Shown piece after piece: positions 8,275-16,106 of a DNA stretch of 33,867 nt. Source of the stretch: Paenibacillus arenilitoris. GTDB lineage: Bacteria; Bacillota; Bacilli; Paenibacillales; Paenibacillaceae. The stretch spans positions 1-33,867 of the forward strand of contig NZ_JACXIY010000004.1 of the NCBI RefSeq assembly GCF_014705655.1. Direction: 5' to 3'. The translations under genes were made by a program, and so were the position numbers. The notes below the pieces were generated by a model that saw only the letters and a list, made by a program, of their open reading frames with translations, was not told the DNA's origin and ran no database searches. Each line of letters starts with the position of its first letter. Positions within the stretch are counted from its first letter, which is position 1.

Positions 8275-9057
8275 CTACAAAACGGATGACAATCCGCCGT
8301 CGATATTAACCGAAGTGCCGGTGACGAACGACGCCGCGTCGGAGACGAGGAAGCCGATGACGTTCGCCGCTTCCCGGGCGTTGCCGATCCGACCGAGCGG
8401 GATGCCGTGGCGCGGATCCGCCGCGAATTCCTCCCAGGTCAGCTCCGGCGCTTTGGCCTGCCACATTCGCTCGATCTGCGCGCTCCGGATGAGGCCGATG
8501 CATACGGCGTTGACCCGGATGCCGTCCGAAGCGAGATCCTTGCTCATCGCTTTCGTGAGCGCCAGTCCCGCCGCGCGGCTGACCGACGTCGGGAGCGAGG
8601 AGGCCGATGGCGCCTTGCCCCCGATCGCCGTCACGTTCACGATCGCGCCGCCGCCGGCTTGCCGCATGTAGGGCAGCGCGGCCCTCGAGAATTGGACGGC
8701 TCCCATCAGCTTCAAGTCGAGATCCGCGCCCCAGGCGTCGGTCTCGACGAGATCGAACGGCCTTGCGGCCGAAGTGCCGGCGTTGTTCACGAGAATGTTC
8801 ACGCCGCCGAAATGCGCCGCCGCCTCCGCGACAGCCCTTATCGCTTCCTCCGGCACCGAGACGTCCGCGCTGATCGCCAGCGCCTTTTTGCCCGTCTGCT
8901 CCTCGATTTGCGCAGCCGCCTCCTTCAGCGATTCCGGCTCCCTCGCCACGATCGCCACCTCGGCGCCTTCGGACGCCAGCAATAAAGCCGTAGCGAATCC
9001 GATGCCTTTGCTTCCGCCCGTCACGATCGCTACCTTTCCGCTTAATCCAAGCTCCAT
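8275..9057 (-). CDS. Short-chain dehydrogenase/reductase family protein with non-canonical active site
   Basis: The product has 260 residues from ATG 9057, with GGGAGG seven to eight bases upstream. The Rossmann nucleotide-binding half is intact: TGGSKGIG near the N-terminus, SADVS, and NILVNNAGTS. The C-terminal RVNAVCIGLI and GTSVNIDGG are standard for classical SDRs. The catalytic region is not. Where SDRs have the active-site serine, this protein reads IVNVTAIGG (Ala). Where they have YxxxK, it reads LPTSVSRAAGLALTK, giving Thr for Tyr and Arg for Lys. The fold is sure; ordinary carbonyl reduction by the S-Y-K mechanism is not expected. I believe similar SRAAGLALTK variants exist in other bacteria, but I could not check. 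It lies 22 bp downstream of the DUF4265-like gene and is probably co-transcribed with it. Confidence 0.88.
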   Translation of the reverse strand: MELGLSGKVAIVTGGSKGIGFATALLLASEGAEVAIVAREPESLKEAAAQIEEQTGKKALAISADVSVPEEAIRAVAEAAAHFGGVNILVNNAGTSAARPFDLVETDAWGADLDLKLMGAVQFSRAALPYMRQAGGGAIVNVTAIGGKAPSASSLPTSVSRAAGLALTKAMSKDLASDGIRVNAVCIGLIRSAQIERMWQAKAPELTWEEFAADPRHGIPLGRIGNAREAANVIGFLVSDAASFVTGTSVNIDGGLSSVL

Positions 9058-9079
9058 CCCGGATCCCTCCCGATGTCTG

Positions 9080-9490
9080 TTATTTTTGCGCCGCGTCAAT
9101 GACCCGCTGCACTTCCGCATGAATGTCGATTGGCGAATTCGCAGGTAAATTCACGATGAAGATCCCGCCGAACACCTGCTCGGATTTGCCCTTCCATTCG
9201 CCGATTTTATTTTTAAGCTGCTTCAGCTCCAGGGAATGAACGACCTCCCGGCTGAGCAGCCAATTGTAGCGCTTATATTTCGATTTTTTGACCGTGTCGA
9301 TGTAGAAGGCGATATCGTTCATTCTTCTCACTTTTATGACGTCGCCGTACGACACCTTCTCGGTAAAAACCGGGTTTTCCTCGATTTTGAACACGTTGTC
9401 TTCCAGCTGCGTCACGTCCAGCACCTCGACCTCCCGCCCTTCGTTGTCGAAGCAAAGATGCAGCTCCATATAATCTCTCAAATCCTTCAC
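9080..9490 (-). CDS. DUF4265-like protein of unknown function
   Basis: The likely start is GTG 9490, which has AGGTGAG four bases upstream; an upstream GTG at 9499 and an ATG at 9469 are alternatives. The product is about 136 residues, soluble, with no signal peptide or membrane helix. Its pattern (an N-terminal strand, FDNEGREVEVLDV, then VFKIEENPVFTEKVSYGDVI, then a basic stretch KKSKYKRYNWLLSREV) resembles DUF4265 proteins, which share a P-x(n)-YGD core. This assignment is by eye and moderate. It precedes the SDR-like gene by 22 bp in the same direction, so the two probably form an operon. Confidence 0.6.
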   Translation of the reverse strand: MKDLRDYMELHLCFDNEGREVEVLDVTQLEDNVFKIEENPVFTEKVSYGDVIKVRRMNDIAFYIDTVKKSKYKRYNWLLSREVVHSLELKQLKNKIGEWKGKSEQVFGGIFIVNLPANSPIDIHAEVQRVIDAAQK

Positions 9491-9557
9491 GCCGCTCACC
9501 TACTGTCTCTCTATTAAAACCGCCGATACTAGAAGGATAGCACAGATACGCGAAGCT

Positions 9558-9591
9558 GCAAAACAACAAATAAGCCCCTTCCGGAGCTTAT
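9558..9591 (-). terminator. Terminator after the small membrane protein gene
   Basis: The stem ATAAGC/GCTTAT (9570-9575 and 9586-9591), with extra CC-GG pairs inside, is followed on the minus strand by TTGTTGTTTT. The stop codon of the gene lies inside the stem. Confidence 0.6.
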
Positions 9592-9869
9592 CTGTTTCTT
9601 CTGGCCGCAAAAAACGTCCGAATCCCGTAATAGATCAGGCCGACCGCAACGAAGGCGGCAGCCGGGTAAAGCCATGGTCCGCCGGCCGATCCCCCGAAGG
9701 ACATCTCCTGCTGCAAGTAGTCGACTTGCTCGTAGCTTTCGATAATATCCGGCACATGCGTGGCGGTCAGATAGATCCCGCTTGCGATCTGCAGGGCGAT
9801 TAAGACGACTGCCGCAAGCAGCGCCGCGGCGATCGCTTCCATTAGGATTCGTACTTTCCGATGCTTCAT
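9588..9869 (-). CDS. Small two-helix membrane protein
   Basis: The product has 93 residues from ATG 9869, with GGGAGGG five bases upstream. A basic N-terminus (MKHRKVR) leads into a first helix at about residues 9-31, an extracytoplasmic loop of about 30 residues with acidic and aromatic residues, and a second helix at about 67-86 (PAAAFVAVGLIYYGI), ending in AARRNR. The positive-inside rule puts both termini in the cytoplasm. I do not recognise a family. It lies between the penicillin-binding protein gene and the DUF4265-like gene and has its own terminator. Confidence 0.7.
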   Translation of the reverse strand: MKHRKVRILMEAIAAALLAAVVLIALQIASGIYLTATHVPDIIESYEQVDYLQQEMSFGGSAGGPWLYPAAAFVAVGLIYYGIRTFFAARRNR

Positions 9870-9992
9870 CTTTACCCTCCCGATTAGGTTGCTGCCTCCT
9901 CTATTCGACGAAATGGGTCAAATTCCCTTTTTCTTGCCTGATTCGGCTTCAAAATCGTTCAAGCTCCCGCTTCTTCCCGTACGTCGCGAAGA

Positions 9993-10200
9993 TCAATCGT
10001 CGTCGTTGTCGTCGCGGTCCCTGCCTCGGTCTCTTTCCCGCTCCTTCTTGCGTTCTTCTTTCTCCTTCTCTCTCCGCTCCTTCCATTGCTCCCACCGGCT
10101 TTTGCGCTCGTCGTCCCGGTCCTTGCCGGAATCTCTGCGGTCATCGTCATTGTTATCGTCATCATTGTTGTCGTTATCGTCATTATCGTCGTTATCGCCG
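9993..10200 (-). repeat. Low-complexity coding repeats for the charged PBP tail
   Basis: The 3' end of the penicillin-binding protein gene consists of short iterations of GAC/AAC codons (about 10135-10200, plus strand reading gtcgttatcg units) and of GAG/AAG/CGG codons. Such tracts change length readily by replication slippage. Confidence 0.6.
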
Positions 10201-12116
10201 GCATTTCCTTTATCCTTCTTGCCGAGCGACAAGCCGGGCGCCGCCGGGAACGCCATGACGGGCTCATCCGCCAGCGCGCCGGCCATAACCGCCTGAAAGA
10301 CGGTTGCCGCAGCCTTCGAGCTGGTCGTCAGATAGTGGCTGGCGTCGCTTTGATCATAGCCGAGCCATACCGCTCCGACCAGCTGCGGCGTGTAGCCGAC
10401 GAACCAATTATCCTTCGCCCCGTAGCCGGACGTTCCCGGCATTTGGGTCGTGCCCGACTTGCCGGCGAGCGGACGCCCTTCGATGGCGGCGGCCCGGCCC
10501 GATCCGTCGCTGACGACCCCTTCGAGCATGGCCGTCATCGTCCGGGCGATTTCGGGCTCCGTCGCCTTCTCGCCGGCCGACTCCTTCGCCTCGGCCAGCA
10601 CGGCGCCGTCGGCGGACGCGATTCTGCTGATCGCATGCGCTTCCCGCCGCACGCCGTCGCTCGCGAACGCGCCGAACGCTTCCGCCATTTGAAGGGGCGA
10701 TACGCCTTCCTGCAAGCCGCCGAGCGCCAGCCCCAGCGTCCGGTCGCCGTCTTGCAACGGGATGCCGAACCGCTCGGCCGCCTTTATCCCTTGCTCGATG
10801 CCCATTTCGTTAAGCAGCTTCACGGCCGGAATGTTGTAGGAGTGGATAAGCGCCTCGTATATCGTTACTTCTCCATGGTAGCGTCCGTCGGCGTTGCGGG
10901 GCTCGTAGCCTCCGATGCTGATCGGCTCGTCGACCAGCTCGTCGTTCGGCCGGTACCCCTGCTCGAGCGCCGGCGCGTATACCGCGACCGGCTTGATCGT
11001 CGAGCCCGGCTGGCGCTGCAGCTGCGTCGCCCGGTTGAAGCCCCGGAACGGCTGCTCCCCCCGCCCGCCAACGAGCGCCCGGATGCCGCCGTCCCTCGGG
11101 TCGACGAGCGCGGCGCCGCTTTGGATCAGCTGATCGCCCGAGCTTTCCGGGAAGAGCGAATTCTGTGCGTACGCCTTCTCGGCCGCCTGCTGCATGCCGG
11201 CGTCCAGTTCGGTATAGATGCGAAGCCCGCCCTCGAGCACTTCGTTTTCCGACAAGCCGTACAGCGTCATTGCCTCGCGTATGATCTGGTCGACGTAGTA
11301 AGGATACTTGATGTCGTCCACCCGGTTCGGCTTCGCGCTCAGCAGCGTGACGGGCTCGCTTGCCGCCTCTTCGTACGCCGCCTCCGTCAAGAGCCCCTGC
11401 TCCTTCATCAGTCCCAGCACGACGTCCCTGCGTTCCCTTGCTTCGTCCATGTGCTTGTACGGCGTAAGCGCCGACGGCGCCTTAATGATGCCGGCGAGCA
11501 AGGCGGACTCCGCAACGGTCAGCTCCTTCGCCTCTTTGCCGAAATACGTATGCGCCGCCCGCTTGAGCCCCCACGCCCCTTCGCCGAAATAGATCTGGTT
11601 CAAATACATCTCCAAAATTTCCTGCTTGCTGTAGCTTTCTTCGATTTTTTTGGCGAGCAGCGCCTCGTTCCACTTTCTCGACCATGTCCGCTCATGGGAC
11701 AAAAACACGTTTTTGGCCAGCTGCTGCGTAATCGTGCTGCCGCCCTGCACCGTGTCCCCGGAAGTGAAATTCGTCAAGAAGGCGCGCGAAATCGCCCGCA
11801 AATCCATGCCGTCGTGCTCGAAGAACCGCTTATCCTCCACCGCCACGACGGCGTCGATCATATGCTTCGGGATATCGCCGAAGGCGATCTCCTCGATTTT
11901 GTTGAACGCGAGGCGAGTCGCCTCGTTGCCGTCACGATCGTAAATAACCGTCGCCGCCGGCAGCGGCTCGGCCAGCTGGGCGATATCCTGCGCCTCGACC
12001 ATGACCCGGAAGGAAGCCCAGCCGCCCGCAAGGACGGCAGCAAGCACCGCCACGGCGGCGATCCCGACCTTCTTCGCATTTATTTTTCCAGCCTTCAACG
12101 CTCTAGGTTTCTTCAT
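9993..12116 (-). CDS. Class A penicillin-binding protein (bifunctional transglycosylase/transpeptidase)
   Basis: The product has 707 residues from ATG 12116 (GGGAG upstream); an in-frame start 81 bases earlier lacks a site. A lysine-rich cytoplasmic segment and one membrane helix (about residues 20-42) are followed by a GT51 transglycosylase domain with VAVEDKRFFEHDGMD (catalytic Glu) and GGSTITQQLAKN. The transpeptidase domain has all three motifs: STIKP (SxxK, nucleophilic Ser), SYN (SxN) and KSGTT. It polymerises lipid II and cross-links the peptides outside the membrane. The last ~70 residues are unusual: an Asp/Asn run, then an Arg/Lys/Glu run predicted to be a charged helix, then RDRDDNDDD. 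No clear terminator is seen after it. Upstream lie the terminator of the tail operon and a further hairpin. Confidence 0.93.
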   Translation of the reverse strand: MKKPRALKAGKINAKKVGIAAVAVLAAVLAGGWASFRVMVEAQDIAQLAEPLPAATVIYDRDGNEATRLAFNKIEEIAFGDIPKHMIDAVVAVEDKRFFEHDGMDLRAISRAFLTNFTSGDTVQGGSTITQQLAKNVFLSHERTWSRKWNEALLAKKIEESYSKQEILEMYLNQIYFGEGAWGLKRAAHTYFGKEAKELTVAESALLAGIIKAPSALTPYKHMDEARERRDVVLGLMKEQGLLTEAAYEEAASEPVTLLSAKPNRVDDIKYPYYVDQIIREAMTLYGLSENEVLEGGLRIYTELDAGMQQAAEKAYAQNSLFPESSGDQLIQSGAALVDPRDGGIRALVGGRGEQPFRGFNRATQLQRQPGSTIKPVAVYAPALEQGYRPNDELVDEPISIGGYEPRNADGRYHGEVTIYEALIHSYNIPAVKLLNEMGIEQGIKAAERFGIPLQDGDRTLGLALGGLQEGVSPLQMAEAFGAFASDGVRREAHAISRIASADGAVLAEAKESAGEKATEPEIARTMTAMLEGVVSDGSGRAAAIEGRPLAGKSGTTQMPGTSGYGAKDNWFVGYTPQLVGAVWLGYDQSDASHYLTTSSKAAATVFQAVMAGALADEPVMAFPAAPGLSLGKKDKGNAGDNDDNDDNDNNDDDNNDDDRRDSGKDRDDERKSRWEQWKERREKEKEERKKERERDRGRDRDDNDDD

Positions 12117-12168
12117 CTCAGCTCTCCCGTAACCGCGAAATTCCGTTTTCTTATACGTTTCGCAGCGA

Positions 12169-12191
12169 GGAGCCGATTTCGGTACGGCTCC
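12169..12191 (-). other. Hairpin in the 5' region of the penicillin-binding protein gene
   Basis: GGAGCCG/CGGCTCC (12169-12175 and 12185-12191) can form a 7-bp stem with a 9-base loop. It lies between the tail-operon terminator and the penicillin-binding protein start and lacks a T-tract. It may be part of the leader or a protein-binding site. Confidence 0.4.
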
Positions 12192-12197
12192 GGTCAT

Positions 12198-12236
12198 AAA
12201 AAAACTGCGGGAATGCCCTTTCGGACATCCCCGCAG
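12198..12236 (-). terminator. Terminator at the end of the tail operon
   Basis: The stem CTGCGGG/CCCGCAG (12205-12211 and 12230-12236) extends through ATG/CAT inner pairs and is followed on the minus strand by TTTTTTT. It lies 10 bp past the last tail-cluster gene and separates it from the penicillin-binding protein gene. Confidence 0.9.
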
Positions 12237-12245
12237 CGATGCGGA

Positions 12246-12578
12246 CTAAAGCCGCGGCCCAACCTGAAGCGAATTCGCCGCCGGTTTTTTGAGCAGCTTG
12301 GCTTCCAAAATTTTTTGATTTTCCAAAATATCGATCAGCATATCATAGATGACTTCGTTCGTGATAACCGAAGGCCGGCCTTCCTCCAGCCGTTTGTCCT
12401 GGCGCTGCTTGATCTCCTCGGCTTTCAGGCGGACCGGATCCGCGGCGATATGGAAGTGGTTCAGCTTCTGGTTCGGAAGCTTGCCGGGCAGCTTGTCGGG
12501 CAATTTCCCTGGTCCCGTGTCCGGAATCTGCGGCGTCTCGGCCTTGAGCGATCTGTCCTTGTCTTCGTTAGAATTCAT
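12246..12578 (-). CDS. Small tail-cluster protein with PGKLP repeats
   Basis: The product has 110 residues; its ATG overlaps the previous gene by 11 bp. Near residues 22-36 there is a proline-rich repeat, GPGKLPDKLPGKLPNQ. It is followed by HFHIAADPVRLKAEEIKQRQ and a helical segment, VIYDMLIDILENQKILEAKLL, that could be a short coiled coil. It is soluble and unrecognised. Its place at the distal end, after the fibre, is where PBSX-like elements encode small fibre-associated proteins, so a role as fibre accessory or chaperone is possible but unproven. It is the last gene before the operon terminator. Confidence 0.7.
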   Translation of the reverse strand: MNSNEDKDRSLKAETPQIPDTGPGKLPDKLPGKLPNQKLNHFHIAADPVRLKAEEIKQRQDKRLEEGRPSVITNEVIYDMLIDILENQKILEAKLLKKPAANSLQVGPRL

Positions 12579-13011
12579 CGCTTACCACCACCTTTATTTC
12601 GGCATTGCGGTCCAAATTAACCGTACGCAGATGAAACTCGCCGGGTTCGCTGCTGCTGAGCGATAGTTCGGCGACGCCGCCGACCGCCTTCACGGACTGC
12701 TGCAAGCCGTTTACTTCGATGATGACATTCTCGGAATAACTCCCTTGAGGCTTATCGTTCCAATCGGCCACCCGGACCTTCACCGTCATGACGTCGGTTC
12801 CGTTCGGCGCGATGACCGGCTTATCCGCCTCGATGTTCGCGGACGTGCCGGCGAAGGAGCCGCCGTCGTAACGCGTGAAGAGCATGTTTTGATTGTCGAA
12901 CTGCTCCTTGGTAATCGGAATCATATACTCGGATTTGACTTCCTGCGCGAGCTGGCTGATGCCGATGACTCTGCCGCTTTCGTTAATCTGGGCATAGAAA
13001 TAATCAGGCAT
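12568..13011 (-). CDS. Tail-cluster protein with a C-terminal beta-sandwich-like region
   Basis: The product has 147 residues from ATG 13011, overlapping the fibre stop by 8 bp. The N-terminal ~60 residues (MPDYFYAQINESGRVIGISQ, then YMIPITKEQF) resemble the short proteins encoded after tail fibres in PBSX-like phages. The rest (about 65-147), with TDVMTVKVRVADWNDKPQ and GVAELSLSSSEPGEFHLRT, looks like an Ig-like beta-sandwich. It may be a distal fibre component. The family is not identified with certainty. Confidence 0.65.
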   Translation of the reverse strand: MPDYFYAQINESGRVIGISQLAQEVKSEYMIPITKEQFDNQNMLFTRYDGGSFAGTSANIEADKPVIAPNGTDVMTVKVRVADWNDKPQGSYSENVIIEVNGLQQSVKAVGGVAELSLSSSEPGEFHLRTVNLDRNAEIKVVVSDEF

Positions 13012-14467
13012 ACTCGATTACCTCCCATGAGAAATTCGCATAACTCGTCTCGAACAACGGGTGGTAAACCACGTATAACGAATTACTGGACGTAAGCCTG
13101 GCATTTAGCGTAGTCGGAATATAATCGGAAATTCCGTTATACCTGTAATTGTAGCCCGAGAAGTGAACGTTAATAAATGTTTTGAACATATTTACCGGAG
13201 AAATGGTAATGGTTTGATAATGATAATATTCATTGGAGCTCATATATGCGTAGAGACTCCCGTATCCTCGCTGCACGCTCTTGATTCCCACGCCTCTCCA
13301 CCCCGATCCGTTCGAAAATTCCAGATTGCCGCCGCTGACCCGAAAGTCGATCCCGTCGACCTTATCGGCATCCGGCGCCGGGCCGGTCAGCCGCGATTGA
13401 ATCGCCGAATGAAAGTAAATGCTCCCGTTCCCGCTCCGCTGCGCGAGCACGATCCGGTTCTTGTTGTCGTATTGCCTAGCCCCTTCGATCCAAGTGCCGA
13501 CCGATGCCGCGATGTGCGCCCCATGGGAATGCGGGATGTCGACGTACAAGTAGCCCCAGTCGGGAAGCTGGAACGTGCCCGCGTTCACTCTGAAGTAGGT
13601 GCCGGAAGCCGGGTTCATCACGATAAGCGTGCTCGTCAACGTCAGCGTGCCGCTGCCGTTATCCGTCATCTTCCCCTCCGGGATGATCATGAGACCCTGC
13701 ATGCGGGCGTTCAGTCCCCAGCTGCGCTCATCCTCGAGCGCATCCAGATCGACGTTGCCGTGGAACTTGCTGTAGACGGCCAGGCAGGAGACGACCGTAT
13801 TTACCATTACGCTTGTCGCCGTAATGGTCAGCCGGACATACTTGCACCCGGTCACGGGCGAGAACGGCAGGTAAGCGAACGGCTCATAATGGCCGGAGGC
13901 ATGCGTGTATACTTTCGTCCAGGTCGCATTATCGTTGCTCGCTTCGATATAGAAGCCTCTCGGCATCGTGCTGGCGTCGTTGCCGACCCACGAGCCGAAC
14001 GACATGCCTTCCGCGCTGAAATAATCCCGGCCCAGATGGATCGTGATCGATTGCGGAAACGTGCCGTTGCTCGGCAGCGTCCACAGATGGCTGTCGCCGG
14101 CGCTGCCGCTCTGGAACGTATACGGCGTCGTCGGATTGCCGGTCAAGGCGCCGCCCGTGACGGTAACGCGTTTATACTTGGCGATATTCGAGCTCAGGCC
14201 GCTAGCCCGGTGATGCATGCGCTCGATGCCGCCGCGCGCAAGCTTCTCGCCGGTAACCGCGGCGCCCGCGAGCTTCTCCGTCGTGACCGCCCCGCTCGCG
14301 ATTCCTTCCTTGCCGATCTGTGGAGCGTCTCCGTCCGCTCCCGAGTGGCGGTGTCCCGTCGTTTTGTCGAACAGGGCGTCCGTCGCTTCGATGTTTTCGT
14401 TCTGCGCGATGCGCCTGACCGTGTCGGTCGCCTCGAACGTTTTTAATCCGCTGGGCAAAATCGGCAT
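13004..14467 (-). CDS. Tail fibre / receptor-binding protein with discoidin-like domain
   Basis: The product has 487 residues from ATG 14467 with GGAAAGGGG upstream. The N-terminal ~90 residues are typical of a phage fibre base: HRHSGADGDAPQIG followed by short iterated helices (GAVTTEKLAGAAVTGEKLA). Residues about 100-235 resemble an F5/8 type C (discoidin) carbohydrate-binding domain, with FYIEASNDNATWTKVY and CKYVRLTIT as key strands. The central and C-terminal parts are beta-rich and Tyr/Asn/Ser-rich, as in receptor-binding tips. It follows xkdU by 18 bp, the position of xkdV in PBSX. It is expected to bind a surface glycan of the target cell and to set specificity. It is the only large fibre gene in the cluster. 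Confidence 0.8.
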   Translation of the reverse strand: MPILPSGLKTFEATDTVRRIAQNENIEATDALFDKTTGHRHSGADGDAPQIGKEGIASGAVTTEKLAGAAVTGEKLARGGIERMHHRASGLSSNIAKYKRVTVTGGALTGNPTTPYTFQSGSAGDSHLWTLPSNGTFPQSITIHLGRDYFSAEGMSFGSWVGNDASTMPRGFYIEASNDNATWTKVYTHASGHYEPFAYLPFSPVTGCKYVRLTITATSVMVNTVVSCLAVYSKFHGNVDLDALEDERSWGLNARMQGLMIIPEGKMTDNGSGTLTLTSTLIVMNPASGTYFRVNAGTFQLPDWGYLYVDIPHSHGAHIAASVGTWIEGARQYDNKNRIVLAQRSGNGSIYFHSAIQSRLTGPAPDADKVDGIDFRVSGGNLEFSNGSGWRGVGIKSVQRGYGSLYAYMSSNEYYHYQTITISPVNMFKTFINVHFSGYNYRYNGISDYIPTTLNARLTSSNSLYVVYHPLFETSYANFSWEVIEYA

Positions 14468-14485
14468 CGATGTCGTTCCCCTTTC

Positions 14486-15049
14486 CTATGGTTTCCATAC
14501 CTCGAGTTCGTCCCAGTCCATGCCAAGCGCTTCGAGCTGATCCCATGTCAAATTCGCGGCATCGAGCTCCTCCCACCTCAAATAGGTAAATTTGAACAGC
14601 ACGTTCAGATGGGCGGGGACGATTTCCCTTACCGCGCTTTTGACGTCGTTCAAATTGGGCGGGATGCCCCGTTTGCCGATGAACGTAATGACGACCTCGT
14701 AATTTCCGAAATTTTCCTGTATATCGACCTGCCCGTTCTGGAACGAGTCGACGACGTTTTTGATGACGGCGAGCGTTACCGTCCCCGCGCCGCGGATTTT
14801 CGACTTTATGTACGACCGCCTTTGGTCGATCGGCTTGCTCTCGTTCACGGGGATGCCGCAAATTTCCTCCCACCTCGCAAGTCCCCAGGTCGCCGTATCG
14901 ATAAAAAATTGATTGAGCACGTCCCGCGCGCGCGCATGGTACTCCGTCAACTCCCGCGCCTCTTGTTCCGTCAAGTTCGCGACGATGTTGGAATCGGCGT
15001 AATAGTTCGGAAGATAATCCTCCATGTCCTCCCGGATGCTACGAAGCAA
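14486..15049 (-). CDS. xkdU: XkdU-like baseplate protein (DUF2313)
   Basis: The product has 187 residues if it starts at TTG 15049, which overlaps the xkdT stop by 11 bp and has GGTGAG five bases upstream. ATG 15025 is an alternative, but its GGGAGG is only two bases away. The sequence matches the DUF2313/XkdU family: MEDYLPNYYADSNIVANL at the start, then GLARWEEICGIP, KPIDQRRSYIKSKIRG and a C-terminal FKFTYLRWEEL. Members are baseplate wedge components, equivalent to Mu gp48, that act with the gp6-like baseplate J protein encoded just upstream. Confidence 0.88.
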   Translation of the reverse strand: MLRSIREDMEDYLPNYYADSNIVANLTEQEARELTEYHARARDVLNQFFIDTATWGLARWEEICGIPVNESKPIDQRRSYIKSKIRGAGTVTLAVIKNVVDSFQNGQVDIQENFGNYEVVITFIGKRGIPPNLNDVKSAVREIVPAHLNVLFKFTYLRWEELDAANLTWDQLEALGMDWDELEVWKP

Positions 15050-16106
15050 CGAAGCTCACCGTCCCGGACACGGCGACGCGGTCATCTACGATAAAAATAT
15101 TTCCCGCAACGCCGTTGATTTTCAAATCATTGAAGTCGATGATCGATTCGATGTCCAGCAGCAGTCCGAGAACCCGGTTATACCGCACGACCGAATCCGC
15201 GAACGCCAGATCGGCCAAGTAGGCGGTCAGCTCCGACGAGAAGGCCGCGACGATATCGTCCAGCGCGGCCCCTTGCGCCAAAGTCAGACTCGCGGATACG
15301 TTGATCGCCACCTCCGTCGCGGGCACGACCGTTACGTTCGCGCCGACCGGCCGGCGTTCCTCGACGGCCAGCCTCACCTTGTCGACGATCGAGGCGGCCG
15401 GCGCCCGCTTGTCGTCCGACAGCAGGCTCAGCTTCACCGTCCCGTTGCCGTTCCACACGGGGAACACCTTTACGTCGCCGACCCCGGGCACCTCCAGCGC
15501 CCATTGCCGGTAATGCCATGCGTTCCCGCTCGTCGCCGGCCGCCGCACCCGGTCGAAATACCGCTGCAGCAGCGATTCGTCCGATTCCGTATCGGCGCCG
15601 TTCACGAACGAGTGCTCGTTCGCGACCGCGACGACGCCGGTCAAGTCGCCGAGCAGCAGCGCGATGCGGCCGATCGCCACATTGCCGCTCCTGCCGCCCT
15701 GCCGCGCTTCGGCGGCCACCGTAACCCTTCCTCCCGTGATCGTCCCCGCTTCCGTCGTCGCGAAGGCGATCGCCTCCACGTCGTCCGTGGATACGGCCGT
15801 TCCTACCGGAATGACCGTCCCGTCCGCACCGAGAAACGTTACCGCCCCCTGCGCCTTGACGCTCGGCCTGCGGGTCAGGCCGAATTCCCCTGCCCGCAGG
15901 TCAAGGAATTCGGAGGGCTGCCCGGGCCCGGCAAAGCCGAAGCGGAGCACGTTATCCAGCTCGATGTAGGCATGCGCCAGCTCGATCGCGGCCGGCGACA
16001 GCAAATCGTAGGTGATCGAGCCCTGCCGCTTGTCGATGTCGGCGGGCGTCGCCTCGAGCATCCGCTGCAGAATCGCCTGCTTCGTCTCGTTTTTGAATAC
16101 GCTCAT
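15039..16106 (-). CDS. xkdT: Baseplate J-like wedge protein (XkdT)
   Basis: The product has 355 residues from ATG 16106; the start overlaps the xkdS stop as ATGA, so translation is coupled. This is a Baseplate_J family protein, equivalent to T4 gp6 and Mu gp47. Visible markers are DKRQGSITYDLLSPAAIEL near the N-terminus, FLDLRAGEFGLTR, then GADTESDESLLQRYFDRVR, and PATSGNAWHYRQWALEVPGVG in the centre, with VKVFPVWNGNGTVKLSLL. It forms the wedge that links tube and fibres and triggers sheath contraction. The length is normal for the family. Confidence 0.93.
   Translation of the reverse strand: MSVFKNETKQAILQRMLEATPADIDKRQGSITYDLLSPAAIELAHAYIELDNVLRFGFAGPGQPSEFLDLRAGEFGLTRRPSVKAQGAVTFLGADGTVIPVGTAVSTDDVEAIAFATTEAGTITGGRVTVAAEARQGGRSGNVAIGRIALLLGDLTGVVAVANEHSFVNGADTESDESLLQRYFDRVRRPATSGNAWHYRQWALEVPGVGDVKVFPVWNGNGTVKLSLLSDDKRAPAASIVDKVRLAVEERRPVGANVTVVPATEVAINVSASLTLAQGAALDDIVAAFSSELTAYLADLAFADSVVRYNRVLGLLLDIESIIDFNDLKINGVAGNIFIVDDRVAVSGTVSFVAS

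Noticed and set aside
10086..12620. 844-codon plus-strand open frame antisense to the penicillin-binding protein gene
   Set aside because: The product is Arg/Leu-rich without any domain, and the opposite strand encodes all catalytic motifs. Long antisense frames are common in GC-rich codon usage.
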